Of a DNA stretch of 64,000 bases, positions 1-9,045 are shown piece after piece. The stretch is from contig NZ_JAKZKT010000013.1 in assembly GCF_022808645.1 (NCBI RefSeq), positions 34,152 through 98,151 of the forward strand, given 5' to 3'. Numbering within the stretch: position 1 is the stretch's first letter; each line of letters opens with the position of its first letter. Under the pieces are notes generated by a model that saw nothing but the letters and a program-made list of their open reading frames with translations, did not search any database and was not told where the DNA came from. Both the position numbers and the translations under genes were made by a program. The stretch is from Bacillus litorisediminis. GTDB taxonomy: Bacteria; Bacillota; Bacilli; Bacillales; JC228.

Positions 1-804
1 AAATGTGCTTAGATCTAGCAATGGTTGTGAAATTGTCAATTGCCGCCAAGTAAACAGGACTAAAGAAACAACGCCGATTGCAATTTGGATCAGCACTTCA
101 TTGCTCGACCAACCCCCTTGTCCTTCACCCGAACTGCTGAATCCGTACACAATGCCCCCGAAACCTAATGTTGAAAGCAGAAGTGATAACGGATCAATCT
201 TCGGATTAGTTGTCTCCGTCACGTTTTTGAGCTTCATATATGAGAATATAATAACAATCAATGCGATTGGCAGAACGCCGTAAAAGAGAACTCGCCAGCT
301 GAAATGTTCAACAATGATTCCTGATAAAGTAGGTCCAATCGCAGGCGCAAACGTAATAACAATTCCAATTGTCCCCATGGCCGAACCCCTTTTTTCAATA
401 GGAACGATAGAAAATACCACATTTGTTAGTAAAGGAAAGAGCAGCCCTGTACCCGCTGCTTGAAATAGTCTTCCGATTATAAGCAATTCGATCCCTGGTG
501 CGATAGCTGCTATAAATGTCCCGATTGTAAATAAGCCCATAGCTCCAAGGAACAAGCGTCTTGTCGTGAACCTTTGTATTAAATAAGCAGTGACTGGTAT
601 AAGCACGCCTATAACAAGAAGATATCCCGTGGTCAGCCATTGCGCTGTACTTGGTTCAATTCCGAATTCTTCCATAATTTTTGTCAATGCTACGTTTAAA
701 AGTGTTTCATTCAAAATTGCTACAAACACACCGAGAATCATAATCATGACCAACAAAAAGTTGTCTCTGCTCCCGAATGTCCCGGCATTTCCTCTAGACA
801 TCAT
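1..804 (-). CDS. MFS multidrug exporter, DHA2/EmrB-like (partial, 3' end outside window)
   Basis: Only the N-terminal 268 or so residues are visible; the frame stays open to the left edge. The translation has successive hydrophobic segments with the signatures of the 14-TM DHA2 drug:H+ antiporters, including a WLTTGYLL segment in TM2 and a GRLFQAAGTG segment typical of motif C-like regions. The start ATG at 804 follows AAAGGAG at good spacing; a second in-frame ATG directly follows at 801. The gene lies 93 bp downstream of an AraC-type regulator on the same strand, so the two may be cotranscribed and the regulator may control efflux. The substrate cannot be predicted. The family assignment is secure from the sequence; the EmrB/LmrB subgroup is inferred. 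Confidence 0.85.
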   Translation of the reverse strand, partial: MMSRGNAGTFGSRDNFLLVMIMILGVFVAILNETLLNVALTKIMEEFGIEPSTAQWLTTGYLLVIGVLIPVTAYLIQRFTTRRLFLGAMGLFTIGTFIAAIAPGIELLIIGRLFQAAGTGLLFPLLTNVVFSIVPIEKRGSAMGTIGIVITFAPAIGPTLSGIIVEHFSWRVLFYGVLPIALIVIIFSYMKLKNVTETTNPKIDPLSLLLSTLGFGGIVYGFSSSGEGQGGWSSNEVLIQIAIGVVSLVLFTWRQLTISQPLLDLSTF

Positions 805-897
805 AAATTCTCCTTTTGCGGGTAAATTAAGTTTTGTGTGTTTTCAATGATTTTGTCACACCTTATTATCTTATCACGTAACATTTCATTTCATTTC

Positions 898-1692
898 TTA
901 TCGATTGCTATATTGGCGAACGCGTTTAAGAAAATTATTCATCAGCAAAGGCAGGGAAATCAGGATGGGAGGATCGTCCATACGAGGAGTGTGAAGCGTG
1001 ACAGTTCGATGTAATACAGAAGTATGGGGATCAACGATGATCGGCTCCTTCAATCGGGCGCGCAAAGTATTATACGGAAGCAAGATATCCGTGGATTGCA
1101 TCCCCCAAGAGACTGATGTTGCCATTAAATAATAAATACCTGGTTTCACGTTTTTAAAACAAAAATTTCCCAAAGAAGGAAGTAGTGTTCCATAGTTAGG
1201 GGGACCTTCAGGAATCGGTTTAGGAAATAAACCAATTAATATAACCCCCTGAAAAGGAAGCTCAGATTGGACAGTCCCTTCAATTCTAGCCAGTCGGGTT
1301 TCAGCAGGATTGGATGTTCGCCAATTGCTAAGACTTTTCAATGATTGGAAATGATCCTCTGCTTGTAAGACTGAATTTCGAAACTGGGACGGTGACATAC
1401 CAACTCGTTCAGTAAAACGAGATGTGAACGTTCCCAGACTTTGTTGACCAATCTCCAGCCCAATATCTCTTACACTCAAATCAGTTCGTAATAACAATTC
1501 TTTTGCCTTTTGCAGTCGCAGGGAAGAAACATAGTATAGCGGTGAGAGTCCGACTCTTTCTTTAAAAATACGAGTAAAATGATACGGACTATAGGCGACA
1601 TGATTAGCCAATTGGGTTAGCGAGAGGGTCTCATTGATATTTTGATGAATATATGTAATAGCCTCGTCTATCTCCGAATATGGGTAAGTCAT
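898..1692 (-). CDS. AraC family transcriptional regulator
   Basis: 264 residues. The DNA-binding domain is at the N-terminus (about residues 5-105), with two helix-turn-helix units: LSLTQLANHVAYSPYHFTRI and a second ending GMSPSQFR. The C-terminal 155 residues form an unrecognised domain, possibly ligand binding. This N-terminal HTH order is the reverse of classical AraC but is common in Bacillus stress and drug regulators. The start is supported by GGGGAG upstream. It lies directly upstream of the MFS exporter on the same strand, which makes local control of efflux likely, though this is inference. Confidence 0.88.
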   Translation of the reverse strand: MTYPYSEIDEAITYIHQNINETLSLTQLANHVAYSPYHFTRIFKERVGLSPLYYVSSLRLQKAKELLLRTDLSVRDIGLEIGQQSLGTFTSRFTERVGMSPSQFRNSVLQAEDHFQSLKSLSNWRTSNPAETRLARIEGTVQSELPFQGVILIGLFPKPIPEGPPNYGTLLPSLGNFCFKNVKPGIYYLMATSVSWGMQSTDILLPYNTLRARLKEPIIVDPHTSVLHRTVTLHTPRMDDPPILISLPLLMNNFLKRVRQYSNR

Positions 1693-1806
1693 AATTTCTC
1701 CCCTTCCATCATCTAATTAGCCTTATAATAATTGCTAACTCAAGTACCAAACCCTCACCGCCTAAACCTGGTGATTAAAGACAGTCAGTATAATTTGATT
1801 ATATCA

Positions 1807-1818
1807 GAACGAATGTTC
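1807..1818. promoter_or_regulatory. possible LexA/DinR-like operator
   Basis: The sequence GAACGAATGTTC matches the GAAC-N4-GTTC core of the Bacillus SOS box, with mismatches at the two outermost consensus positions. It lies between the divergent AraC and VOC genes. A single near-match in AT-rich DNA can arise by chance, so this is only a candidate. Confidence 0.25.
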
Positions 1819-1963
1819 GTATTCAAACAAAGGATTTTAACTATTATAGATCATAAAAAATCGTTTTCTTTTGGTCGCTCAAGATAGCAATTGAGAAGAA
1901 AGCAAAGTCAATATTAAAATACTACAATTAAAATTAATAATAAAATCAAGGAGGTGAATCTCC

Positions 1964-2380
1964 ATGACACTGCGGGCAATTCCCCTTTTGGTGATGGATG
2001 GAAATGCAAAGGAAGCGATACAATTTTACGAAAAAGAATTGGATGCCAAAGTCATCTCAATCCAAACTTATAGAGAGATTCCAGAATTTCCTGGAATGAC
2101 TTTTCTGGAAAAAATCATGGACCTTGTAGCACATGCAAGGTTACAAGTTGGAGAAACTGATCTGATCCTGTATGATTCTCCTGGGTTTCCCCTTCATAAA
2201 GGAAATCAAATCTTTTTAACAACAAACGAAGTGGGAGAAACCAAACGAATTTACGAAGCCTTGCAACATGGCGGATGGGTGAACGGTCCTTTGGAGGAAA
2301 CCTCTTTTACCCCCGCTCAAGCTAATGTAACGGACAAGTTTGGTGTAACTTTTACAATTGTAACTGATCCTCACTTTTAA
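1964..2380 (+). CDS. VOC family protein, PhnB/YjdN-like
   Basis: 138 residues. The vicinal-oxygen-chelate fold is recognisable from the opening PLLVMDGNAKEAIQFYEKEL and the closing FTPAQANVTDKFGVTFTIV, as in PhnB-like (3-demethylubiquinone methyltransferase-like) proteins. These are cytosolic and mostly of unknown substrate; some members handle fosfomycin, bleomycin or glyoxal, but nothing here points to one of these. The start ATG at 1964 sits behind a near-perfect AAGGAGGTGA. The gene is monocistronic, divergent from the AraC gene and convergent with another VOC gene. Confidence 0.85.
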   Translation: MTLRAIPLLVMDGNAKEAIQFYEKELDAKVISIQTYREIPEFPGMTFLEKIMDLVAHARLQVGETDLILYDSPGFPLHKGNQIFLTTNEVGETKRIYEALQHGGWVNGPLEETSFTPAQANVTDKFGVTFTIVTDPHF

Positions 2381-2387
2381 ATAAAAA

Positions 2388-2425
2388 TGGAGGGGTAGCG
2401 TTTTATCCTCCACTCCTTTTTTATT
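2388..2425 (+). terminator. rho-independent terminator between convergent VOC genes
   Basis: A hairpin with TGGAGG / CCTCCA arms starts 8 bases after the VOC stop and is followed by CTCCTTTTTTATTG. The stem is short, so the call is moderate. Confidence 0.5.
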
Positions 2426-2476
2426 GTTTCTGATAATACCTAGGTTGCTGTTTCCCTTAAAAAGTTAAATTGTTGC

Positions 2477-2893
2477 TTACAATATATCATTCTTTTCTTT
2501 AAAAGAAGGGCTTAGCTCACTCCAGACATCAAATTTATTTCCATCCAGATCACTGAATACAAAGTTCCTTCCTGCATGCCCGCGGTCCTCAATAGCCCCG
2601 GTGTTTATGCCTTTTTCGATAAACTCATGATGTATTCTCTCTAAAGAATTGAGTCCGTTCACCTCAAACGTAACCGAAAACCGCTCATTTCCATTGGCAT
2701 CATAGAAATTAGCACTTTGATTCTCACCCGCTTTAACCAGGAAAAAACTTTGGTTGGCAAAGTTGATAATAGCTTTATCGCAATCTTGGTAGCTCAATTC
2801 AGCTCCCAATTTATTGACATACCAATTCGAAGATTTTTCCACATCCTTCACAGGAATATAAGTGGTCCCCACTCTTACTAACGTTTCTCCCAT
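2477..2893 (-). CDS. VOC/glyoxalase family protein
   Basis: 138 residues from the chosen start. The domain begins VGTTYIPVKDVEKSSNWYVN, a classical glyoxalase/bleomycin-resistance fold opening, and ends with VFSDLDGNKFDVW, which carries the usual metal-ligand region. The frame is open to 2980, but the ATG at 2893 (MGETLVRVG) is preceded by GGGGGGAT at good spacing while the upstream start has no ribosome binding site. The substrate is unknown. It converges on the PhnB-like gene. Confidence 0.82.
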   Translation of the reverse strand: MGETLVRVGTTYIPVKDVEKSSNWYVNKLGAELSYQDCDKAIINFANQSFFLVKAGENQSANFYDANGNERFSVTFEVNGLNSLERIHHEFIEKGINTGAIEDRGHAGRNFVFSDLDGNKFDVWSELSPSFKEKNDIL

Positions 2894-3227
2894 TCTGTTT
2901 ATCCCCCCAATAAAATTTCCACTTTCTATATTTCGTAATAAGATCGGAATTTCCTGCAAAACAAAATTCTCAGAGGACATAGGTCCGTTATTTCCTTAAA
3001 AACTACTATTTTTATGATGTGATCGGACATACATTCCATGATTTGCTTAAAATCAACTTGAAATTACTGCCTTTTGGCTAAAATAGCGGACTCAATGTCC
3101 TATTAATTTAAAAATCACGCGTCTTGTCACAAATAAAGGAACCAGTGTCCGTAAATAATGCTAACGTAACTCCTACTTCCGCTACCCCTGAAAATTAATC
3201 CTCTTTTTTAGCCGTCAAACTTATTTA

Positions 3228-3900
3228 ATGGATCCTCATTCCGTTATTTGTTCAAAAATCTTTGTTTGGAGCATGGTTTCGGTTCCTGGTTCCGTTATTG
3301 GCTTTTTTTCTCTCAAATTTTGATTGAATTTGTACGAATAGCGGAATCAGAATCCGATTCTGCCCCGGAAGTGCAGGTTTTCGTTCTAATAACGGAATGA
3401 GGATCCGCCAGAATTATTTAATGGATCCTCATTCCGTTATTTGTTCAAATATCTTTGTTTAGAGCATGGTTTCGGTTCCTGGTTCCGTTATTTGCCTATT
3501 TTTCTCTCAAATCTGCTTGATTTTGTACGAATAGCGGAATCAGAATCCGCTTCAGCCCCGGAAGTGCAGGTTTTCGTTCTAATAACGGAATGAGGATCCG
3601 CCAGAATTATTTAATGAATCCTCATTCCGCTATTTATTCAAAAATCTTTGTTTGGACATGGTTTCGGTTCCTGGTTCCGTTATTTGCCTATTTTTTGTGA
3701 AATTTGATTGATTTTGTACGAATAGCGGAATCAGAATCCGCTTCAACCCCTGAAGTGCAGGTTTTTGTTCTAATAACGGAATGAGGATCCGCCAGAATTA
3801 TTTAATGGATCCTCATTCCGTTAATTGTTCAAATATCTTGTTTAGAGCATAGTTTCGGTACCTGGTCCCATTACTGCGAAAAAGGACATCCGTGCCGCAG
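3228..3900. repeat. family A tandem array, about 192-bp unit with 17-bp hairpins (copy A1)
   Basis: Three full units start at 3228, 3421 and 3614, with a partial fourth at 3805, so the period is 193, 193 and 191 bp. Each unit contains modules reading GCGGAATCAGAATCCG, CGGTTCCTGGTTCCG and TAACGGAATGAGGATCC. At each junction TAACGGAATGAGGATCC (3390-3406) pairs perfectly with GGATCCTCATTCCGTTA (3423-3439), giving a 17-bp stem with a 16-nt loop. Looser related modules extend left to about 3070. No coding potential was seen in the 2894-3960 interval. The array lies downstream of the catabolic operon. Confidence 0.9.
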
Positions 3901-3960
3901 AACCGCACAGTTCTATCTAGTCAACCAATAAAACTTATCTGCTCTAGTACGAAAGTTAAC

Positions 3961-4935
3961 TTATAAATAAATAGTCTGCTTACTTTCACTAGATTGGTAC
4001 GCAGCAAGAGCAACCTCCAACGCCTTTAATCCATCCTTCCCTGTGATCGAAGGCTGTCTTTTTTGTTCGACACACTCAACAAAGTCCCGAATCAGCCCCA
4101 TGTCCATATCATTCCCATAAAAAACATGAGTCAGAGACTTGGATCCGCTTGAAGATTTGCGAAGATGTTCCTTAAAAGCATCTACTCTTACGGTCTGCTT
4201 CGTTCCAATTACTTCAATGGTTACGTCTCCCCATGTCGGATATTCCGCAAAGCGTGACCAGCTTGCATCATGTGAAGCTATCACACCATTTTCAAATTCA
4301 AGTGTAAGAATCCCCGCATCATCAATATCGACGTTGTGAAAAAAGGAATCGACTAGTGCATGAACGGATTTTACTTCTTTCCCTAATAACCAGCGCATAA
4401 TATCTACCATGTGGACGGTATGATCTAAAACCGCCCCTCCGCCAGATAACCTCGGATCTATAAACCATCCCCCAGGATTTTGCCCGCGGTTTGTAGTCCG
4501 GAATGCAACAATTTCTCCAAGTTCCCCGCTATCAACAAGCTGTTTCAGCTGTTGAATCGGATTGCTAAAACGGACAGGAAATGCGATTTGCAAAATGACC
4601 CCGTTGTCCTGACACGTCTTGATCATTTCTTCCGCATCCTGAATCGAGGTGGCTATCGGTTTTTCACAAAGGATATGTTTTTTAGCACGGGCAGCCTCAA
4701 TCACCATTTCTTTATGCCGGGCGTTTTCACTGCATACGATAACAGCATCCATGTCTATTTCAAGGAAAATTTGCTGGTCCCTATAATGGGATGTTTTGAA
4801 GGCAGCGGCTGCTTCCTCTCCCCTTTTCACGTCTTCATCAAATATACCGGCCAATTCAACATTAGGGAGCTGTGACAATGCACTGGCATAGCTGTATGCA
4901 TGCATATGGGCAAAGCTCATCACACCAATCTTCAT
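3961..4935 (-). CDS. Gfo/Idh/MocA family NAD(P)-dependent oxidoreductase
   Basis: 324 residues. The N-terminal Rossmann domain (about 1-120) is followed by the CEKP motif, whose lysine is catalytic in glucose-fructose oxidoreductase and inositol dehydrogenase relatives. The C-terminal alpha/beta domain contains GGGAVLDHTVHMVDIMRWL with the usual histidine. It likely oxidises or reduces a sugar, polyol or keto-glycoside in the cytosol. It is the last gene of the minus-strand catabolic operon, overlapping the preceding gene by 4 bp (ATGA). The N-terminal dinucleotide loop is unusual: IGVMSFAHMHA replaces a GxGxxG, so cofactor binding may differ. Confidence 0.88.
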   Translation of the reverse strand: MKIGVMSFAHMHAYSYASALSQLPNVELAGIFDEDVKRGEEAAAAFKTSHYRDQQIFLEIDMDAVIVCSENARHKEMVIEAARAKKHILCEKPIATSIQDAEEMIKTCQDNGVILQIAFPVRFSNPIQQLKQLVDSGELGEIVAFRTTNRGQNPGGWFIDPRLSGGGAVLDHTVHMVDIMRWLLGKEVKSVHALVDSFFHNVDIDDAGILTLEFENGVIASHDASWSRFAEYPTWGDVTIEVIGTKQTVRVDAFKEHLRKSSSGSKSLTHVFYGNDMDMGLIRDFVECVEQKRQPSITGKDGLKALEVALAAYQSSESKQTIYL

Positions 4936-5636
4936 CCTTCTACTCCTCCTTTAACAAGAACATGAAACCTGTCCATTTCCGCTAAAAAATCTGGACTCAG
5001 TTTATGCGCATGTTCAATGATGGAATCTACCGTATAAACTAGCGGAAGTGAAGAATGATCGGTAGGCAGAAACGGATTCATCTCTTCACTATTAAATTCC
5101 AGGATGGTTTTGACCCCGCTCCATTCAAACTCAATTCTTTCCCCTGCATCAAAGGTATACTCAAGATGAGCCAGCGTTCCCTTATCGAAAAGGACAGTCA
5201 AAATGACATGAGAAGGATGATCCTGTTGTTTGGACTTGAGAACTTTAACCTCTTCAGGCACTCCAAAAACAGTTGATAACACATACAAATCTTCAGTAAT
5301 AATAGAAGAATTAGTCTCCCTATCGACCAGTCTTCTAAACCGTAATACACCTTTTGATTGGGACACTATTTCCTCGGAGATTTTTTTAAAAAATAAAAAA
5401 CTCTCCAGATCAAAATAAACGAAAACCCTATCCAAATCAGCATGCTCTTTTTTAATTCGACTGTAAGGAATATATAGTTGATGACCCTTATTAAAATAAG
5501 ATTCTAGCTGATTATCTGACCATACAACATACGTCGTATTTTCATTGGTGAGGTGTTCGGGAGTTTCTGCAAAAGTGACATGTCTAATGCCAGTTTGATC
5601 GTCCAGCCTGTGATTCTGGGCAAATACAACATTCAT
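4932..5636 (-). CDS. degenerate Gfo/Idh/MocA-like protein without a recognisable NAD-binding motif
   Basis: 234 residues, no confident family. The second half resembles the C-terminal domain of Gfo/Idh/MocA enzymes: a KGVLRFRRLV strand, EDLYVLSTVFG where the conserved DxxxHxxD helix normally lies, then GTLAHLEYTF and a short strand series. The first half lacks both the glycine-rich loop and the EKP lysine, so it is unlikely to be a stand-alone dehydrogenase. Overlap with the downstream dehydrogenase and an 8-bp gap to the TIM-barrel gene indicate coupled expression, so it may be an accessory or scaffold subunit. That role is inference. Confidence 0.6.
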   Translation of the reverse strand: MNVVFAQNHRLDDQTGIRHVTFAETPEHLTNENTTYVVWSDNQLESYFNKGHQLYIPYSRIKKEHADLDRVFVYFDLESFLFFKKISEEIVSQSKGVLRFRRLVDRETNSSIITEDLYVLSTVFGVPEEVKVLKSKQQDHPSHVILTVLFDKGTLAHLEYTFDAGERIEFEWSGVKTILEFNSEEMNPFLPTDHSSLPLVYTVDSIIEHAHKLSPDFLAEMDRFHVLVKGGVEG

Positions 5637-5643
5637 TAAAAAC

Positions 5644-6495
5644 CTACCCCCTATCCAACAGATATTTTAACCGCTGCACAGCTTCCTTATTTGCTTCTTT
5701 GGCGTCGTCAAAACCTTCATACTCAATCGACAGCCAGCCATTATAACCATTGGTTTTTAGTCCGTTTACAATATAATTGAGATCGACTTCACCGTCACCC
5801 GGCACAACACCGATTACCTCGACACCTTCCGTAGATCGGAATCCTTTAACGGCATCATTAGGATCTTTTTTGCGAAAATCTTTAAAATGAACATGGATAA
5901 TCTCGTCCTTTAAATAATCATACGCCTCTTTTGGACTTTCATGAACTAAAAGAAAATTGCCAGTGTCAAAGGTTGATTTCACATAAGGGCTATCCACCAT
6001 CCGAATGATTTCTTTTACTTGTTTGCTTTTACCAGCGAGCAATCCATGATTTTCAATCGCTAAATAGACTTCCTCTTTCTCAGCTACTTTGGCACATTCC
6101 CTGAGACCCTCCACAATCCAACCCTGTCCGTCTTCATAGGTCAAATCTCCATGCAAATCACCGCAGAACACACGGACAATATCAGTCCCCAATCGTTTTG
6201 CCGTATAGATTCCATCTATAACTTTAGCAGCTTCGGCTGACCGCTCTTCCCTTGATGTCTTAACAAAATTGTTGGTCACATCATAAGCTGAAACTTGAAG
6301 ATTATGATGGGCCAAGGCCTCTAAAGCTTCCTTCATTTCTTGATCCTTGTTATTCCGGTTTTTCCAATAAAAATCAAGAAGTTCAACCCCGTCCAGGTTA
6401 ATGCTATTGGCATACCGGATAAAATCAACTACAGACCAGCCTTCCTTTTTAACAGCTGAGGCTAAGCTATACATGCTTGCACTAATCTTCATCAT
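5644..6495 (-). CDS. sugar phosphate isomerase/epimerase (xylose-isomerase-like TIM barrel)
   Basis: 283 residues spanning one TIM barrel of the AP-endonuclease-2 superfamily. The metal site is visible as E in LAIENHG, D in STFDTGN, H in HVHFKD and E in LSIEYEG. Relatives include inosose dehydratase, tagatose epimerase and 3-keto-glycoside-processing enzymes. The start overlaps the stop of the esterase gene, so translation is probably coupled. With several Gfo/Idh/MocA enzymes around, a role in isomerising, dehydrating or cleaving an oxidised sugar is plausible. The exact reaction is not readable from sequence. Confidence 0.87.
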   Translation of the reverse strand: MMKISASMYSLASAVKKEGWSVVDFIRYANSINLDGVELLDFYWKNRNNKDQEMKEALEALAHHNLQVSAYDVTNNFVKTSREERSAEAAKVIDGIYTAKRLGTDIVRVFCGDLHGDLTYEDGQGWIVEGLRECAKVAEKEEVYLAIENHGLLAGKSKQVKEIIRMVDSPYVKSTFDTGNFLLVHESPKEAYDYLKDEIIHVHFKDFRKKDPNDAVKGFRSTEGVEVIGVVPGDGEVDLNYIVNGLKTNGYNGWLSIEYEGFDDAKEANKEAVQRLKYLLDRG

Positions 6496-7475
6496 ATTCC
6501 ACCTTCTGTTTGCTTTTTAATAAACATCAATTTCTTTTCATCATGGAAGGAATTCATTTCATGTGTGAATTGCGGGTATACTTCGATTTTCTTATCAAGA
6601 GCTGCTAAGTGGTTGTATGCTGCAAAAACAGTCGAAGGAGGTGTAGCGGCGTCCTCTAATCCGATTGCCATCAAAATCGGACAGTGAATCCATCCGCAAA
6701 AATGAACAGTATCGATATACCCTAATGTCTTCATTACGTTCTTAAAAGTTTCGTATTGAGGATCATTCCATTTAAAATAATTTACAATTTCCATATAAGG
6801 GCCAGACAGTGCTACTTCAATTGCCCGTTCGAAGTGAGTGATAAATGGCCAATCAGACACCACAAAGTCGATGGCCCCATCTAACCCTGCTGCACTAAGT
6901 GCGATCCCCCCGCCTTGTGAAGAGCCCATGACCCCTAACTTGGTTGCTTTTACAGGAGCAGCCTCAGACCTCATCCACTTTAATTGGCATAGGATATCCC
7001 GATACACATTCGTATAGTAATAGGAATTTGGATCGTCAATCCCGCGCAGCATCCAGCCAGGGATTCTGCTTCCTTTTTTATAAATTCCATAGTCCGGCGA
7101 ACTTCCTTGCCCTCGAACATCAAACGCAATAACAGAAACACCTAAGGAGACCCATTTCAAATAATCGATCGCTAAGCCACAGCTCCCTGTATACCCATGA
7201 AAATGAAGAATGACCGGTCCTTCATTCACTTGTTTCGGTTTGACTAAAATCCCTGTCAGTGGAGTCTGATCCCAGCTTTCCAGCCGCAAATCGGCTACAG
7301 TTATATCAGGAGTCGGATAGTCTCTCCATTCTACGCTTACTCGTGGGAGTTCCAGTTTTTCAATTCGGGTTTTTTGTTCCTGCCAAAATCGTTCAAAGTC
7401 ATCTGGCTTATTGTTAAGCTCAGGTTTATACTCCCATAATGCTTTGAGCGGAAAATCCCCAACATGTCTTCCCAT
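6492..7475 (-). CDS. acetylxylan esterase / cephalosporin-C deacetylase family (AXE1, CE7)
   Basis: 327 residues with an alpha/beta hydrolase fold. The CE7 hallmarks are RGQGSS at about 121-126, the nucleophile elbow GSSQGG (Ser about 186), the acid in GLEDAATPP and HE in the FTHEM segment near the C-terminus. The family removes acetyl groups from sugars and short xylo-oligosaccharides and is cytosolic; no signal peptide is seen here. It fits an acetylated plant oligosaccharide being deacetylated after uptake. It sits inside the catabolic operon between the FAD oxidoreductase and the TIM barrel. Confidence 0.9.
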   Translation of the reverse strand: MGRHVGDFPLKALWEYKPELNNKPDDFERFWQEQKTRIEKLELPRVSVEWRDYPTPDITVADLRLESWDQTPLTGILVKPKQVNEGPVILHFHGYTGSCGLAIDYLKWVSLGVSVIAFDVRGQGSSPDYGIYKKGSRIPGWMLRGIDDPNSYYYTNVYRDILCQLKWMRSEAAPVKATKLGVMGSSQGGGIALSAAGLDGAIDFVVSDWPFITHFERAIEVALSGPYMEIVNYFKWNDPQYETFKNVMKTLGYIDTVHFCGWIHCPILMAIGLEDAATPPSTVFAAYNHLAALDKKIEVYPQFTHEMNSFHDEKKLMFIKKQTEGGI

Positions 7476-7494
7476 TGCTACTCATCACACCCAT

Positions 7495-9045
7495 TTATAA
7501 ATAAAATTCTCTCGGCCATTCAAGCTCAAATCCGTCTTGCCGCAAAACGTTTTGAAACGCTTTAAGTAAAGTTTTATTTTTTCGGACAGACTTAGGATCC
7601 GTTTGATTTTTCAAACAAAACGCCACTAAAGCCCCGCATGCTTCTCCAATATTCCATTCGGTCGGATGCAGCCGGTAGCATCCATTCGTAATATGAGTAG
7701 TGCCAATGTTTTTGCAGCCGGCTAATACGTTATCGACATCCTTTGGAATCAATGCTCCAAGCGGAATATGATAAGGTAAAGCTTTAACATCCACATAAGA
7801 TCGCCCCGTCATACTTGGATGGAGATCAATGCTGTATGAACCTATTCCGATTCTGTCCTCGTAGAGCTTTCCTGTTTTTCCTTCATTAAATTCTGGCGAT
7901 ACATCCTGTTCGACAATGGTGTATTCTGCTTTAATTCGTCTGGATTCGCGGATATATGGCGCTTTCGCTAATCCATCATCTGTTTCGAAAATGTCAGTCC
8001 TGAGCTTTAACCCAGGATAGCCTTTTTTTCCATCAGGCCGCGGTGCCTCAGTCTGCAGCCAATAAAGCAGGGAAAGACTAAGCTGCTTTGCTTGATAGAT
8101 ATTCTTTTTCTTTTCGTTTTTCGGTACATCATAAATATTGCCTAAAAAGTAATCGTTTTGCGGCCAGTTCATTAAGGTGATATCTCCTGTTGGAATAGGG
8201 GAAAGAAATTGTTTTTGATCATAGATGCGGCGGTATTCCCATAAAGAAAAACCGGATTCCTCAGGGAATAGTGTGTATCGTCGTGTTTCTAATGTGATAG
8301 GGTTTGGTGCATAAAAGCTAAGTAATTTATCTGGCCAAATCGGCGGATGGAAGGTTTTCCAGAAGTTATACATTCCTGGTTTTGGAATCACATGACTCTC
8401 ATTTTCCCGATACTCCATCGCCAAAACAAAGGTAAAAGCTTGAATATCATTTGGATCTGGAATATCTAAGGCATGAGGCTCACCTGTATCTGCTTTTGCC
8501 TCAGCTCCGGTAACATAGTCCATTTCCGCTAAGGGAAGAACCTCCCCTGTTTCGGTTGCATCGATGAAGTAGGAAGCCCTAAGAGGCTGATGACTGTTAT
8601 CAAAATAGACTTCATGAACCTTCTTTCCTTTTCGCTTCACTCCGGTAAGACTGGTGTTCCGCTTCAAAACCAATTGATTAGTTAACAGATAGGGCATCAG
8701 CATTTCCTGTAAAACATGGACAGAAACTCGCGGGTCATGACAAATTTTACTGACCCATCCGTTTCCCGGATTGATGGGGTGGTTTGGCGTTTCAAACTTC
8801 ATCGTCCTATGATAGGTCTCTCTTACTCTATTGCGGTAATCGCGGTATCTGCGGGTACAGCCAAATTCCTCAATCCATGGGTGCTCATCTGGAGGAACCC
8901 CCTGCACAGTAACCTGTCCGCCAACCCAGTCTGTTTCCTCTGTTAGAATGACACGCAAGCCATGGTCACAAGCTGCTAATGCTGCTGCAATCCCGCCAAG
9001 TCCACCTCCTACTATGATAAGATCAGCATCTAAGCGATTCATCAA
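7495..9045 (-). CDS. FAD-dependent oxidoreductase (FAD_oxidored family)
   Basis: 516 residues. The N-terminal dinucleotide-binding loop GGGLGGIAAALAA lies at about 12-25, followed by WVGGQVTVQG, as in FAD-dependent oxidoreductases seen in carbohydrate loci. A further conserved stretch near the C-terminus reads AGCKNIGTTHITNGCYRLHP, close to the flavin in relatives. There is no signal peptide, so it is cytosolic. It overlaps the next dehydrogenase gene by 4 bp. Substrate and electron acceptor are unknown; oxidation of a sugar ring carbon is an inference from context. Confidence 0.85.
   Translation of the reverse strand: MMNRLDADLIIVGGGLGGIAAALAACDHGLRVILTEETDWVGGQVTVQGVPPDEHPWIEEFGCTRRYRDYRNRVRETYHRTMKFETPNHPINPGNGWVSKICHDPRVSVHVLQEMLMPYLLTNQLVLKRNTSLTGVKRKGKKVHEVYFDNSHQPLRASYFIDATETGEVLPLAEMDYVTGAEAKADTGEPHALDIPDPNDIQAFTFVLAMEYRENESHVIPKPGMYNFWKTFHPPIWPDKLLSFYAPNPITLETRRYTLFPEESGFSLWEYRRIYDQKQFLSPIPTGDITLMNWPQNDYFLGNIYDVPKNEKKKNIYQAKQLSLSLLYWLQTEAPRPDGKKGYPGLKLRTDIFETDDGLAKAPYIRESRRIKAEYTIVEQDVSPEFNEGKTGKLYEDRIGIGSYSIDLHPSMTGRSYVDVKALPYHIPLGALIPKDVDNVLAGCKNIGTTHITNGCYRLHPTEWNIGEACGALVAFCLKNQTDPKSVRKNKTLLKAFQNVLRQDGFELEWPREFYL

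Noticed and set aside
395..850. Small frames on both strands at the left edge
   Set aside because: They are out-of-frame shadows of the partial MFS exporter, whose own frame runs off the window.
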